NCBI GenBank assembly: GCA_017475185.1 | Contig: JAFVGB010000023.1 | Coordinates: 1 to 64,000 of the forward strand | DNA: 64,000 nt | Origin: Clostridia bacterium | GTDB taxonomy: Bacteria; Bacillota_A; Clostridia; TANB77; CAG-508 | Direction of reading: 5' to 3' | Part shown: one piece after another, positions 53,239 through 62,479 of the stretch | How positions within the stretch are numbered: the first letter of the stretch is position 1 | Layout of the letters: each line of letters opens with the position of its first letter | Made by a program: the position numbers and the translations under genes | Notes under the pieces: generated by a model | What the model saw: the letters and a program-made list of their open reading frames with translations, nothing else | What the model was told of the DNA's origin: nothing | Databases searched by the model: none

Positions 53239-54315
53239 TTATTCCTCAATATTTTTCTTCTTTTGCACAATTTCCTTAATATCATTATTATCATTTTTGT
53301 ATTTTTTTATAGCCTTTATAGCTAAAATTATTGATTTCAATATGTAATAACATAATATTACTACTCCAATATACATCACGATTTTTATTAAACTATCAAA
53401 ATATAATTTAACCACGTATATTAAGCATAAATTTGCAGCCCCAAACGACAAAATTTCTATTCCGTTCATTGCTATTTTTGAATTATCTTTTTTATATGAA
53501 ACTTCTAAAATAAAAATTCCTAAAGCTAAAATTCCTAATGTGATAATTTTCATGTCTTTTTCTAAAATTTCAGTATCAATATTTTTACTTCCTAAAACTA
53601 TAATTATTAAATATATAATCATGAATACTGAAATACCCATATTGATTAAAACTTCTTTTATAATATTTTTCTTTTGTTTTTTATCAACTTTATTTTCAAT
53701 TGCTTCTCTTATTTCTTTTAAGCTTATAGTATCATATTTACTCTCGTCTTCTGATACTTTTTCTGCTTCTTCTGAATTTTCTATATTTTCTGTTTTTTCT
53801 TCTAACTCTATATTTTTTTCTATTTTGTCTTCATTTTCAGTTTTTATTTTGATATTAATTTTTTCTACTTTTTCTTCTTCTTTTTTGTTATCAATATTTG
53901 TCTTTTTTGAAGTATTATTTTTACTTTCTGATACCTTTTTTTCTATAACAGCTTCTTTTTTATTTGAATTCGTCTTTTTTCTTGATATAGTTGAAGTCTT
54001 AGAGGATGTAGTCTTGGTTGTTGAAGCCTTTGTTGTTGAGACCTTTGCTGTTTTTGGATTCTTTGTAGTCTTATTTTTATTAGCCGTTCCCGTTGTTTTT
54101 TTTGTGCTTGTACTTTTTTCTGTTTTCTTTTTAGCTGTATTTCCTGTACTTTTTTTATTAGCAGTTGATTTTGTACTTTTAGATTTTTGTGACTTATTTT
54201 CTTGTTCCATACTATCAGTTGTAGTTTTTTTTGCATTTTTTTTCTTTGTTGTAGTATTACTTTTATTTTCAGTTTCTTTTTCTGTACTATTTTTCTTTTC
54301 CTTAACTTCACTCAT
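53239..54315 (-). CDS. Membrane protein with long Lys/Thr/Ser-rich N-terminus
   Basis: A 358-residue protein. Residues 1-130 are a highly basic, disordered Lys/Thr/Ser/Asn region with short repeats (KKTT, TTKASTTKTTSSKTS), histone-H1-like in composition. Residues 130-210 are acidic and helical. The C-terminal third has four hydrophobic helices. ATG at 54315 follows AAAGGA. It starts 2 bases before the end of rsmE. The N-terminus would be cytosolic and might bind nucleic acid or the membrane. Function unknown. Confidence 0.65.
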   Translation of the reverse strand: MSEVKEKKNSTEKETENKSNTTTKKKNAKKTTTDSMEQENKSQKSKSTKSTANKKSTGNTAKKKTEKSTSTKKTTGTANKNKTTKNPKTAKVSTTKASTTKTTSSKTSTISRKKTNSNKKEAVIEKKVSESKNNTSKKTNIDNKKEEEKVEKINIKIKTENEDKIEKNIELEEKTENIENSEEAEKVSEDESKYDTISLKEIREAIENKVDKKQKKNIIKEVLINMGISVFMIIYLIIIVLGSKNIDTEILEKDMKIITLGILALGIFILEVSYKKDNSKIAMNGIEILSFGAANLCLIYVVKLYFDSLIKIVMYIGVVILCYYILKSIILAIKAIKKYKNDNNDIKEIVQKKKNIEE

Positions 54316-54316
54316 T

Positions 54317-55087
54317 TTATACTTCATTCCTTTCGAATTCATACATAATAATACTTAGGATAGCTAATGCTACTGTTTCAGTTCTTAGTATTCTATTTCC
54401 AAGACTTATCACTTTTGCACCACTTTTTTTCATTAATTCAACTTCCGATATATCTACTCCACCTTCTGGTCCTATTATTACTGCTATTTTGAATTCAGAT
54501 AAGTTCTCACTATTCTTTTTCAATTCGTTTGATTTCAAAACTTCTTTTAATAAAACTTCTTTTTCATTTTCATAACACAACAATACTAAGTCATAATCTC
54601 CAAATTCACTGCCGATTTCCTTTATATTTTTTATATTGCAAATTTCAGGTATAATATCTCTTCCACTTTGTTTAGCAGCTACTTCTGCAATTTTCTGCCA
54701 TCTTTCCCTCTTTTTTATTTTATCTTTTTCATCTAATTTTACTATACATCTTTTCATTTCAATTGGAGTAATTTTATCTACTCCTAATTCAACTGATTTT
54801 TGAATTATTAGTTCCATTTTATCTGCTTTTGGTAATCCTTGATAGATATGAACCTTCACATTGGACTCTGCTATATTTTCAATAGTTTCCACTATACCAC
54901 ACATAATTTCATCTTTACAAAAATCATTTATTTTAGCCTTATAATTCATTGAATCAGATTCGTTACATATATAAAGTTCATCTCCCACTTTCATCCTAAG
55001 CACATTTTTTATATGATTAACATCTTTACCAATAATACGAATCTTATTATTATCAACCTGTTCACTATTAACAAAAAATTTTGGCAT
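54317..55087 (-). CDS. rsmE: 16S rRNA (uracil-1498-N3)-methyltransferase RsmE
   Basis: RsmE methylates U1498 of 16S rRNA. The 256-residue SPOUT enzyme has an N-terminal PUA-like domain (MPKFFVNSEQV, NVLRMKVGDELYIC) and the knot region VIIGPEGGVDISEVE, SLGNRILRTETVA. ATG at 55087 is chosen because MPKFFV is the conserved N-terminus. It runs into the Lys/Thr-rich gene. Confidence 0.93.
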   Translation of the reverse strand: MPKFFVNSEQVDNNKIRIIGKDVNHIKNVLRMKVGDELYICNESDSMNYKAKINDFCKDEIMCGIVETIENIAESNVKVHIYQGLPKADKMELIIQKSVELGVDKITPIEMKRCIVKLDEKDKIKKRERWQKIAEVAAKQSGRDIIPEICNIKNIKEIGSEFGDYDLVLLCYENEKEVLLKEVLKSNELKKNSENLSEFKIAVIIGPEGGVDISEVELMKKSGAKVISLGNRILRTETVALAILSIIMYEFERNEV

Positions 55088-55159
55088 AAAAACTCTCTCT
55101 TTCCTAAATTTATCATAATTATACCATATCAATGGTTCTTTGTCTAGGTTGAAAACATC

Positions 55160-55194
55160 AAAAAAAGTCGTACAATAAAGTACGACTTTTTTAC
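55160..55194 (-). terminator. Terminator after SPFH gene
   Basis: AAAAAAGTCGTAC and GTACGACTTTTTT form a 13-bp stem with a 6-base loop between the SPFH gene end and rsmE start. Confidence 0.88.
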
Positions 55195-55200
55195 AATTTA

Positions 55201-56496
55201 TTAAAGTTTAGTTCCGCATTCTCCGCAGAATTTTGCTCCTTCATTTATTTTTGCTCCACAATTAGGGCAGAATTTTCCTTCTGGTTTCTTAGTTCCACAT
55301 TCTCCACAGAATTTTCCTGTTACTGTGTTACCACATGTTGGGCAAACCCATCCATTAGATGCGTTTTCTGCAACAGGTGCAGTATTTGTATTATCAGCAG
55401 CTGGTGTTTCTGTTGAAACAGGTTCTTGTGCTGGTGTTGGTTCAACAGGTTGTGGTTCTGGTTGAACTGGTGCTGTTGGTGTATCTGGTTGTAATGGATT
55501 TCCTGTTGGTTGGCTAGCTGTTTGAGCAGGATTAAATGCATTTTGCATTACACTATTTCCCATACCTCCTGACATCATATTCATCATACCAATTCCCATA
55601 AATCCATTAGCTGCTCCTGCTGAATTGCTTGCAGCTTTTTCCATAACATCAAGTACACGACCTTGTTGCATTCTTGAATTTGAATTGTGTTCATATTCTT
55701 CAATTTTTCTTTCAGAATCTGCATCTGGAGTAACTGATTCAACAGCAAAAACTTCGATTTGTAAACCTCTTCTTCTTACTGGTTCATCAAAAACTTTTTC
55801 ATCCATCATTTGCTTAATTTCATCTGTTTGACTTGGTAATTCTAATACTGGAACTTTATGAGCTGAATTTCCTAATTCATTTAATACATTTTGGAATACA
55901 GCAACAACCTCTGAACGAATTTGTTCTGTTAATTCTGATACTCTGTATTCATTAGCTGTTCCTGCTATATTATTCATAAATAATGCTGGATTTACTAATC
56001 TAAATGTATATGTACCAAAACATTTTACCTTTAATGCTAAAGGTGTAAATTGTCCTGTGATTTCATTTGCTATTGCATGTGACCAATCTTGATATGGCAC
56101 AGGTGCTGGTGTTCCAAATTTATTTTTTATAATTTCTTTTATGTTAAAGAAGAATACACATTGTTCTTTAGCTGATGCACCATTATATGTAAATCTTTGC
56201 CACATTTCTTTAAATACTGCACCAAATTGTCCAGCAAAGAAAGATGGGCTTGATGATGTATCAAATGTATAATATCCATCTTCAGCAGTTGCGTCAATAA
56301 CTCTACCATTATCATATATAACTGCGCATTGTCCGGGTGCAACTATAATAGTACTTTTATTTGTTATAACTCCTGTTGGTGTTGTTTTTTTCTTCATTAG
56401 AATATCATTTCCTAAATCTTCACATCTAATTGCTTCTTTCCATTGATCTTGCATTGTGCTTCCAATTGCACTTGCTGCTGCTTTAATTAATCCCAT
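55201..56496 (-). CDS. SPFH-domain protein with C-terminal zinc ribbons (YdjI-like)
   Basis: A 431-residue cytoplasmic protein. Residues 1-310 form an SPFH/virion-core-like domain (APGQCAVIYDNGRVID, FNIKEIIKNKFGTPAPVPYQDW, RGLQIEVFAVESVTPD). A Pro/Gln/Thr linker follows (320-375). The C-terminus has two zinc ribbons with CPTCG, CGECG, CPNCG, CGECG pairs. B. subtilis YdjI has the same design and recruits proteins to stressed membrane. No PspA-like gene is adjacent. TTTTAGGAGGTAAAAATT precedes the ATG. Confidence 0.87.
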   Translation of the reverse strand: MGLIKAAASAIGSTMQDQWKEAIRCEDLGNDILMKKKTTPTGVITNKSTIIVAPGQCAVIYDNGRVIDATAEDGYYTFDTSSSPSFFAGQFGAVFKEMWQRFTYNGASAKEQCVFFFNIKEIIKNKFGTPAPVPYQDWSHAIANEITGQFTPLALKVKCFGTYTFRLVNPALFMNNIAGTANEYRVSELTEQIRSEVVAVFQNVLNELGNSAHKVPVLELPSQTDEIKQMMDEKVFDEPVRRRGLQIEVFAVESVTPDADSERKIEEYEHNSNSRMQQGRVLDVMEKAASNSAGAANGFMGIGMMNMMSGGMGNSVMQNAFNPAQTASQPTGNPLQPDTPTAPVQPEPQPVEPTPAQEPVSTETPAADNTNTAPVAENASNGWVCPTCGNTVTGKFCGECGTKKPEGKFCPNCGAKINEGAKFCGECGTKL

Positions 56497-56592
56497 AATT
56501 TTTACCTCCTAAAATTATACTTAACTGAAATTATACTACAATTTTTTAATTTTAACAATACATTTTATTCATTTTCTACATTTATAAATATA

Positions 56593-57357
56593 TTACTTAT
56601 AATCTTCTGAATAAGAAACCATATACCATCCCTTTAAATTAATTGGTTTAATATATGTCCCACAATATTGACAATTTCCTTCACCTAATTTTCCAAGTGG
56701 TGCTCCACAATTTGGACAACTAATAGTGTGTGCCATTTGATTATATTTAAATTTTGTTTCATCATAAACATACACAAACTGTGTTGTATATCTCGTTTGT
56801 CTTTTTAAATCAGAAAATTTCTTGTTTTTAGCTTTATTGCTATCGTCGCTATAATAATATTCTAAAGTTGTTGATAAAGTAACTGTAGCTTTTCCAGCAC
56901 TTTTCAAATAGTCTTTTATTGCGTGTCTATGAAAAACAACATCATCATATTTTATGTTAATATTATTGTTTTTTATATCTTGAACTTTATCTCTAATTGT
57001 TGAATACATATAAATTAAATCATTATCATTTCTTATAGCTTCAACTGATTTTTCCTCTATTGCATTAAATATTTTAAGTAAATTTTTCTCAACTTTGCTA
57101 AACAAAAAATCTTTATTAAAATCTTGAAAATCCCTTAGAATAGCTGGTTCCAATACTTTTGTCATTCCACTAACATTTTTTTCTCTCATATATTCTTGTC
57201 TTTCTATGTCTTTTACATTTTTTGCAGCATTGACAATTTCCTTCATTTTAACCGGACCTACAACTCCTCTTACTTTTATATATATTGCTCCAACTATTAC
57301 TGCTATTCCTGCTATTATTCCTAAGCAAGCACCTAAAAATCCTAATATAAAACTCAT
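56593..57357 (-). CDS. Membrane protein with Tim44-like and zinc-ribbon domain
   Basis: A 254-residue protein with one N-terminal helix (about 4-26), a soluble domain resembling Tim44-like folds (about 70-210: LFSKVEKNLLKIFNAIEE, YLKSAGKATVTLSTTLEYYY) and a C-terminal zinc ribbon (CPNCGAPLGKLG, CQYCGTYI). It is encoded upstream of the SPFH zinc-ribbon gene on the same strand and could be its membrane partner. Confidence 0.7.
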   Translation of the reverse strand: MSFILGFLGACLGIIAGIAVIVGAIYIKVRGVVGPVKMKEIVNAAKNVKDIERQEYMREKNVSGMTKVLEPAILRDFQDFNKDFLFSKVEKNLLKIFNAIEEKSVEAIRNDNDLIYMYSTIRDKVQDIKNNNINIKYDDVVFHRHAIKDYLKSAGKATVTLSTTLEYYYSDDSNKAKNKKFSDLKRQTRYTTQFVYVYDETKFKYNQMAHTISCPNCGAPLGKLGEGNCQYCGTYIKPINLKGWYMVSYSEDYK

Positions 57358-57451
57358 ATAAATTTAAGGATTTCCCTTATGCCTCCCTTCAAAAAAATAT
57401 AACAATATATTATCCATTTTTTAGCAATTTGTCAAATAATATAATTTAAAA

Positions 57452-57489
57452 AAAAGATATAATTTATAAATAAATTATATCTTTTTTAT
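57452..57489 (-). terminator. Terminator after LPXTG-like gene
   Basis: AAAAGATATAATTTAT and ATAAATTATATCTTTT form a 16-bp stem with T-tracts. It ends within three bases of the surface-protein stop. Confidence 0.85.
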
Positions 57490-57491
57490 GA

Positions 57492-58898
57492 TTATTTTTC
57501 CATTTTATATTTAACAAAACTTCCTAATCCTATTATTGAAAATACAACTATTGCAACTATAATTCCTGTATCATTTGAACCAGTTTGTGGAATCTCTTCT
57601 TTAGCTAAATTTGGTGTTTCTATAACAACTTCTTTTTCTTTACTGCTTTGATTATTTGTATTTTTACTTGTTTCTTTTTTATTATCTTTTACATTTTGAT
57701 TTGATGTTTTGCTATCATTATTTGTATTTTCTTTAACATCTTTTTTAGTATTTGTACTGCTTGATTTACTTGTATTACTTGTTTTTTCTGTTTTAGTTTT
57801 ATTTGCATTATTATCTTTGTTTTCAGTACTTTCTTTCTTATTATCTGTACCTTTTTTATTATCTACTTCTTGTTTAGTAACAACATTATCTTTAACAACT
57901 GTTTTATTTTCTTCTTTATTTTTATTCGCATCATTTACTTTATTTTCATTTTTGTTAACTACAATTTCTTCATCATTTTTTTGAGTATCTTCGTTTTCTT
58001 TGTTTTTATTTATTTCTTTCAAATCTTGATATTCATCTTGATTATCTGCAAGATTTTCCTCTTTTTTATCTACATGAATAACTATTTCTTCTTCATCTTC
58101 TTTTTCAACATTATCTTTTTGTTTATTATCTTCACTGTTTGTAGAAGTTTTTTGTTCTTGATTTGATTCTTTTATATTCTCTTCTTTTGGTTCTTCTTCA
58201 CTTTTTTGCTCTGTGTTATTATTTACTTCATCTTCTACTTTTTCGTTCAATGCTTCAATTAATTTTTCAGCTAATGTTTCATTTTCTTCTTTACTATCTG
58301 CTTTTGGATCTTCATTTTCAATGTTTTTATCAGTTTTCTCTTCTTTTTTACTTTCCTCTTTTTGCGTATTTTCTTGTTCCTTTTTCTCTGCTTCTTCTAG
58401 ACTCTTTTCAAGTTCTTCTTCTTTAGCTTGTTCTTTTGAATCTTGATTTACAGTAAAAGTTTTTGTTGCATAATACATCATATATTTATTTCCATCTGTA
58501 TTAGCTACACATAAGAAATTATATGTAACCTTTCCAGTAACATTTTTTTGTAGTTCATAAGTTGATTTGACTTCATTTGAAGCTACATCAATTGTTGTAC
58601 TTTTTGAATGTTGTTCACTTGTAAACCATTCAATCATTTTATCAATATCTTCTTTTATATCTGATGGAATTTCACCTTCAGCCCAATATATACTATGGTT
58701 TATATACTCTGATGGTATAGAACCAGTAACAGTTAATGTGTTATTTTTACTATCATAAGTAATATCACTTAAAGAGACCGTATTACTTGTATTGGCAATT
58801 GATGTAAATGCAGGCATTATTAAGTTTGATAATAAAACAAAAACTATTGTCATTGAAATTATCGCAGTATATTTGTAAATTTTCTTATTGATTTCCAT
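57492..58898 (-). CDS. Sortase-type surface protein with low-complexity stalk
   Basis: A 468-residue exported protein. It has a signal peptide (1-35), an N-terminal folded domain (about 36-145) and a long Lys/Glu/Asn/Asp-rich stalk (150-430). The C-terminus IPQTG (LPXTG-like), a hydrophobic helix and KYKMEK tail are a complete sortase anchor. ATG at 58898 follows GGAGG. No sortase gene is in the window. The stalk probably spans the wall and displays the N-terminal domain, whose ligand is unknown. Confidence 0.8.
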   Translation of the reverse strand: MEINKKIYKYTAIISMTIVFVLLSNLIMPAFTSIANTSNTVSLSDITYDSKNNTLTVTGSIPSEYINHSIYWAEGEIPSDIKEDIDKMIEWFTSEQHSKSTTIDVASNEVKSTYELQKNVTGKVTYNFLCVANTDGNKYMMYYATKTFTVNQDSKEQAKEEELEKSLEEAEKKEQENTQKEESKKEEKTDKNIENEDPKADSKEENETLAEKLIEALNEKVEDEVNNNTEQKSEEEPKEENIKESNQEQKTSTNSEDNKQKDNVEKEDEEEIVIHVDKKEENLADNQDEYQDLKEINKNKENEDTQKNDEEIVVNKNENKVNDANKNKEENKTVVKDNVVTKQEVDNKKGTDNKKESTENKDNNANKTKTEKTSNTSKSSSTNTKKDVKENTNNDSKTSNQNVKDNKKETSKNTNNQSSKEKEVVIETPNLAKEEIPQTGSNDTGIIVAIVVFSIIGLGSFVKYKMEK

Positions 58899-58987
58899 AA
58901 AAAAATTCCTCCTTTTCAAACATAATTTATTATATCATGTTTTTCCATATTTTTCAAGTGTTTTCGAGTTTTTTGTTTTTAAACAAT

Positions 58988-59019
58988 AAAAAAGTAAGCT
59001 ATTTTTAATAGCTTACTTC
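58988..59019 (-). terminator. Terminator after tRNA genes
   Basis: AAGTAAGCTATT and AATAGCTTACTT form a 12-bp stem with T-run on the minus strand. Lies 4 bases beyond the tRNA-Cys CCA end. Confidence 0.85.
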
Positions 59020-59021
59020 AT

Positions 59022-59095
59022 TGGAGGCGACACCCGGATTCGAACCGGGGATCAGAGTTTTGCAGACTCGTGCCTTACCACTTGGCTATGTCGCC
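59022..59095 (-). tRNA. tRNA-Cys (GCA)
   Basis: 74 nt including encoded CCA. Acceptor GGCGACA pairs with TGTCGCC, discriminator T as usual for Cys, anticodon loop CTGCAAA (GCA), T loop TTCGAAT. All arms close. Confidence 0.96.
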
Positions 59096-59156
59096 ATATG
59101 AAACATATTTTATTATATGCTCTCTTATGTCATTTTAGTACCATCATAAAATAAAA

Positions 59157-59230
59157 TGGAGCAGGTAACGGGAATCGGACCCGTAACTAAACCTTGGCAA
59201 GGTTTTGTTTTACCACTAAACTATACCTGC
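59157..59230 (-). tRNA. tRNA-Gly (GCC) with C55
   Basis: 74 nt with encoded CCA. Acceptor GCAGGTA pairs with TACCTGC, anticodon loop TTGCCAA (7 nt, GCC), stems close. The T loop reads TCCGATT rather than TTCGATT, so position 55, normally the invariant pseudouridine, is C. It decodes GGC and GGU only and has an ordinary 7-nt anticodon loop. Confidence 0.93.
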
Positions 59231-59318
59231 ACATACTCAATTTTTACTATTGTTTTTTGGGTTACAGTAACAATACTTATAATAGCAAAAAACAAATAAA
59301 AAGTCAATAGCAATTTTT

Positions 59319-59358
59319 AAAAAAAAGTAGATATATTAAAATAATACATCTACTTTTT
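59319..59358 (-). terminator. Terminator after aquaporin gene
   Basis: AAAAGTAGATATATT and AATACATCTACTTTTT form a stem with one mismatch, followed by T-run on the minus strand, 10 bases past the stop. Confidence 0.82.
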
Positions 59359-59368
59359 ATTATATTAA

Positions 59369-60064
59369 TTATTCTTCTGTTTTATTTAAGAATTTAAATA
59401 CAACTGCTGCTAATGCTGAACCTACAAAAGGTGCTACTATAAATACCCAAACTTGTTTTAAAGCTTCTCCACCTAAGAAAATAGCTGGTGCTAAACTTCT
59501 AGCTGGATTTACAGATGTTCCTGTTAAAGGAATACCTATAATATGTACAAATGCTAATGTTAAACCAATTACAATTCCTGCAACTGAGCTTTTCTTTTCA
59601 TCTGATGTTACACCTAATATAGTATAAATAAATACAAATGTAAGAATTATTTCAACTAATATTGCTCCACCCATATTTAATCCAACAAATGAAGCATCTC
59701 CAAATCCATTAGCTCCTAATGAATCAACTCCTAAATTTGACCATGATCCAATTGCATATAAAATTCCAATTCCTGCTATTGCACCAATAACTTGTGCTAT
59801 TACATATCCTATAAAATCTTTTACATCCATTTTTTTATTAATTAACATTGCTAGTGATACTGCTGGATTTATATGACATCCTGAAATATTACCTATTACA
59901 TATGCCATTGCAACAATTGATAAACCAAAAGCCATTGCAATTGTTAATACACCAAATGTTCCAGCTCCTACCCCTGCTGTTAAACCTCCTGTTACTACTG
60001 CTGTTCCACATCCAAATAAAACTAACACTGCTGTACCAATAAACTCACAAAGATATTTTTTCAT
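59369..60064 (-). CDS. Aquaporin, MIP family
   Basis: A 231-residue channel with six helices and the two NPA boxes (SGCHINPAVSLAM near residue 67 and GTSVNPARSLAPAI near 185). The Arg after the second NPA and a His in the fifth helix (FVHIIGIPLTGTS) favour a water-selective AqpZ-type pore over a glycerol facilitator. Monocistronic. GGAGG precedes the ATG. Confidence 0.92.
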   Translation of the reverse strand: MKKYLCEFIGTAVLVLFGCGTAVVTGGLTAGVGAGTFGVLTIAMAFGLSIVAMAYVIGNISGCHINPAVSLAMLINKKMDVKDFIGYVIAQVIGAIAGIGILYAIGSWSNLGVDSLGANGFGDASFVGLNMGGAILVEIILTFVFIYTILGVTSDEKKSSVAGIVIGLTLAFVHIIGIPLTGTSVNPARSLAPAIFLGGEALKQVWVFIVAPFVGSALAAVVFKFLNKTEE

Positions 60065-60216
60065 AAAACTCCTCCTTTAAGTTTCTCCCTTATTTTTATA
60101 TGATAAAGGGCTAACTTATTTATTTTTTAAGGACATTTTTCCTTATTAATTGTATTATATTTCTATTACTTTTATGTGTCAATAATCTTTTTATTAAAAT
60201 TTTAATAATGCAATTC

Positions 60217-60245
60217 TTTACTTTTCAGCTTATCTATGTTATACT
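60217..60245 (+). promoter_or_regulatory. Promoter for mecA
   Basis: TTTACT and TATACT with a 17-base spacer, 145 bases upstream of the start. The 60065-60390 gap otherwise holds AT-rich sequence, with a second weaker TATAAT nearer the gene. I see no further gene or structure there. Confidence 0.5.
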
Positions 60246-60390
60246 TTCAAGTACGTTTTTTTATTATAATAATATAATATTATTGTGTATATACTTAACT
60301 TTTTTCCATAAATTACAGGTTTATTTTTTACACAATATAATGTATAATGTTAATAGTAGTAATAACATTCTTTACGTTAGGAGGACTGCG

Positions 60391-61029
60391 ATGAAATTTG
60401 AGAAACTTAATGAAAACAAAATTAGAATCACTTTAAACACTCAAGATTTAATTGATAAAAACATAGATTTTCATTCTTTTATGTCTAACTCAAAAGAATC
60501 TCAAACTTTGTTTTTAGATATGTTAGATGAGGCTGAAAAAAAAGTGGGATTTGTTACAAAAGACTATAAACTTCGAATTGAAGCTCTTGCAATGTCTGAT
60601 GGGAATTTTATTTTGACTATTACAAGATTCGGTAAAAATATTGACACTACTAATAATAAATCTATTAATAAAAAGCTAAAAATAAAACGTAAAAATCTGG
60701 ATATGAATTCAAAACAGATTATATACCGATTTGATAATTTTGAGGATTTTTGTAATTTTTCTAACTTTATCTCTAAATTAGATAATTTTTACAGTATTGC
60801 TAAAAATATGACTTTATATTTATATCAAAATTCTTATTATTTATGCTTTTCAAATATTAACACAGAACATCCTTGTATAAAACAGTTATATACACTAATC
60901 ACAGAATTCGGTACATATATTGATAATCCAGAAGTATTTGGAAGAAAACTTACAGAATATGGTAAAATAATTATAAAAAATAATGCTATAAAAACATGTG
61001 TTAAATTTTTTAATCCAATTTCAAGATAA
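60391..61029 (+). CDS. mecA: Adaptor protein MecA
   Basis: MecA delivers substrates to the ClpCP protease in Firmicutes. The 212-residue protein starts MKFEKLNENKIRITLNTQDL, has a basic linker (RKNLDMNSKQI) and a C-terminal domain with FDNFEDFCNFSNFISK and LYLYQNSYYLCF, all family features. ATG at 60391 follows TTAGGAGGACTGCG. An upstream extension is open but without a ribosome site. Confidence 0.9.
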   Translation: MKFEKLNENKIRITLNTQDLIDKNIDFHSFMSNSKESQTLFLDMLDEAEKKVGFVTKDYKLRIEALAMSDGNFILTITRFGKNIDTTNNKSINKKLKIKRKNLDMNSKQIIYRFDNFEDFCNFSNFISKLDNFYSIAKNMTLYLYQNSYYLCFSNINTEHPCIKQLYTLITEFGTYIDNPEVFGRKLTEYGKIIIKNNAIKTCVKFFNPISR

Positions 61030-61031
61030 AA

Positions 61032-61070
61032 AAAAGAGTTCAAATTAAATATAGTTTGAACTCTTTTTCT
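61032..61070. terminator. Bidirectional terminator
   Basis: AAAGAGTTCAAACTA-type arms (AAAAGAGTTCAAATT with AGTTTGAACTCTTTT) between convergent mecA and M23 peptidase genes. Confidence 0.85.
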
Positions 61071-62096
61071 TTAATATAAATAATTTTGTGGATTTTGTGC
61101 AGCTCCATTTACTCTTACTTCTAAATGTAAATGAGGTCCTGTTGAATTTCCTGTACTTCCAACAGCTCCGATAACTTGTCCTTGTGAAACCGTAGCTCCA
61201 ACTGATACATACATTTTGCTGCAGTGTGCATAATAAGTTTGTACGCCATTAGCATGTGACACTATAATTAAATTTCCATAGCTATAATGATATGCTGCAT
61301 TAACTACAGTCCCTGCTGCGGCAGCTCTAATAGGTGTTCCATTTGATGTTGCAATATCTAAACCTGTATGATAATATCCTCTTTGTTGTCCAAATCTACA
61401 TGATATTTTTCCTCCAACAGGTTCTATTACTGATATACCTAAAGCAACTCTTTTTGATGAATTATTAACATTTTTTGAAGAACCAATAACTCCACTATTT
61501 GTATATGTTTTCTTTGCTACAACAACTGGTTTAGGTTTTTCTTCATATAAACCAGATACACAAGTTTCTACATTTGCAAATTCTACTAAACTTGTATTAT
61601 ATTTTTCAACTGTTGTTATTTTATCTATATTATTACTTTCTTTTTCTTTTAATTGATTAATAACGCTTTCCGCTTCTTCATAAGTAGGAACATTATATTT
61701 TTCTACACCATCTAAAATAATTGAATAATATCTATAATATGATACACCAGTATCTATTATTTTATTATAGATTTCTTCATCATTTGTTTCTACATCTCTT
61801 TTTAATAAACACATTTGATATTTTGGCATACTTTGAATTTGAACAAATGCGACATTAGTGTCACCATTTCCATTTGTTATGTACTCATTAATTTTTGATT
61901 GCAATTTTCCTTTATTATTTATATATCCTAAAAATTCCCCATTATAACTAACTTCATATGTTGGTTTGTAAAAAAACAATATTGAACCTATTACCAAAAA
62001 AATTGCTACACTAACTAGTACGATAATTTTCATCCAAAGTCGTAAATGTATTATTCCTTTTTTTATCTTACTAATCTGAAACACTCTCCTCTCCAA
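61071..62096 (-). CDS. M23 family metallopeptidase
   Basis: A membrane-anchored peptidoglycan endopeptidase of about 340 residues. It has an N-terminal helix (about 23-45), a soluble region of about 170 residues with a G-rich linker, and a C-terminal M23 domain with metal ligands HTGLDI and HLHLEV plus the active-site AHCSKM. The start is uncertain: GGAGAGGAG lies inside the first codons of the TTG at 62096, so the true start may be a few codons later. The domain is complete and presumably active. Confidence 0.88.
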   Translation of the reverse strand: MERRVFQISKIKKGIIHLRLWMKIIVLVSVAIFLVIGSILFFYKPTYEVSYNGEFLGYINNKGKLQSKINEYITNGNGDTNVAFVQIQSMPKYQMCLLKRDVETNDEEIYNKIIDTGVSYYRYYSIILDGVEKYNVPTYEEAESVINQLKEKESNNIDKITTVEKYNTSLVEFANVETCVSGLYEEKPKPVVVAKKTYTNSGVIGSSKNVNNSSKRVALGISVIEPVGGKISCRFGQQRGYYHTGLDIATSNGTPIRAAAAGTVVNAAYHYSYGNLIIVSHANGVQTYYAHCSKMYVSVGATVSQGQVIGAVGSTGNSTGPHLHLEVRVNGAAQNPQNYLY

Positions 62097-62271
62097 TTTA
62101 TTATATTTTACTCTATTTTTTTACATAAATCAACAATACTTTAACAAATTTATTATTTTATTATTAACATTATTCTTTACTTATCAAATAATAAATTGCA
62201 TAAACTATGTATAAAAAGCACAAAATTGTAAATAATTATTATATAAATTTTTATGGAAAGGAATGGTTTTA

Positions 62272-62460
62272 ATGGCTAATTTAACTCAAGTAGAGCTTCA
62301 AAATTTAAGACATTTAATTGGAGCACACGAAACATCTTACCAGAAATTAAACACATATGCATCACAAGCAGTTGATCCTCAAATAAAACAAGTATTTACT
62401 AAATCAGCTCAAGATGCTTTAAATACAAAACAAAAATTAATGTCTTTCTTAAATAACTAA
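62272..62460 (+). CDS. CotF-like spore coat protein (first)
   Basis: A 62-residue helical protein: MANLTQVELQNLRHLIGAHE, then KLNTYASQAVDPQIKQVFTK. This is the short form of CotF-family coat proteins of clostridia. ATG at 62272 is nine bases after AAAGGA. It precedes a second coat gene by 19 bases, and both are probably expressed in the mother cell late in sporulation. Confidence 0.8.
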   Translation: MANLTQVELQNLRHLIGAHETSYQKLNTYASQAVDPQIKQVFTKSAQDALNTKQKLMSFLNN

Positions 62461-62479
62461 TTAAAAGGAGGTATCATCT

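Noticed and set aside
53540..54358. Long plus-strand reading frame of 272 codons, hydrophobic
   Set aside because: It is antisense to the Lys/Thr-rich gene. Phe/Val/Leu-rich sequence is the expected complement of AAA/ACT-rich codons. No ribosome site and no match to any family.
57709..58446. Several plus-strand frames rich in Leu, Phe and Ser
   Set aside because: Complement of the Lys/Glu/Asn stalk of the surface protein. No start signals.
60208..60390. N-terminal extension of MecA of about 60 codons
   Set aside because: The region contains the promoter, lacks a ribosome site, and MecA begins at MKFEKL after a perfect GGAGG.
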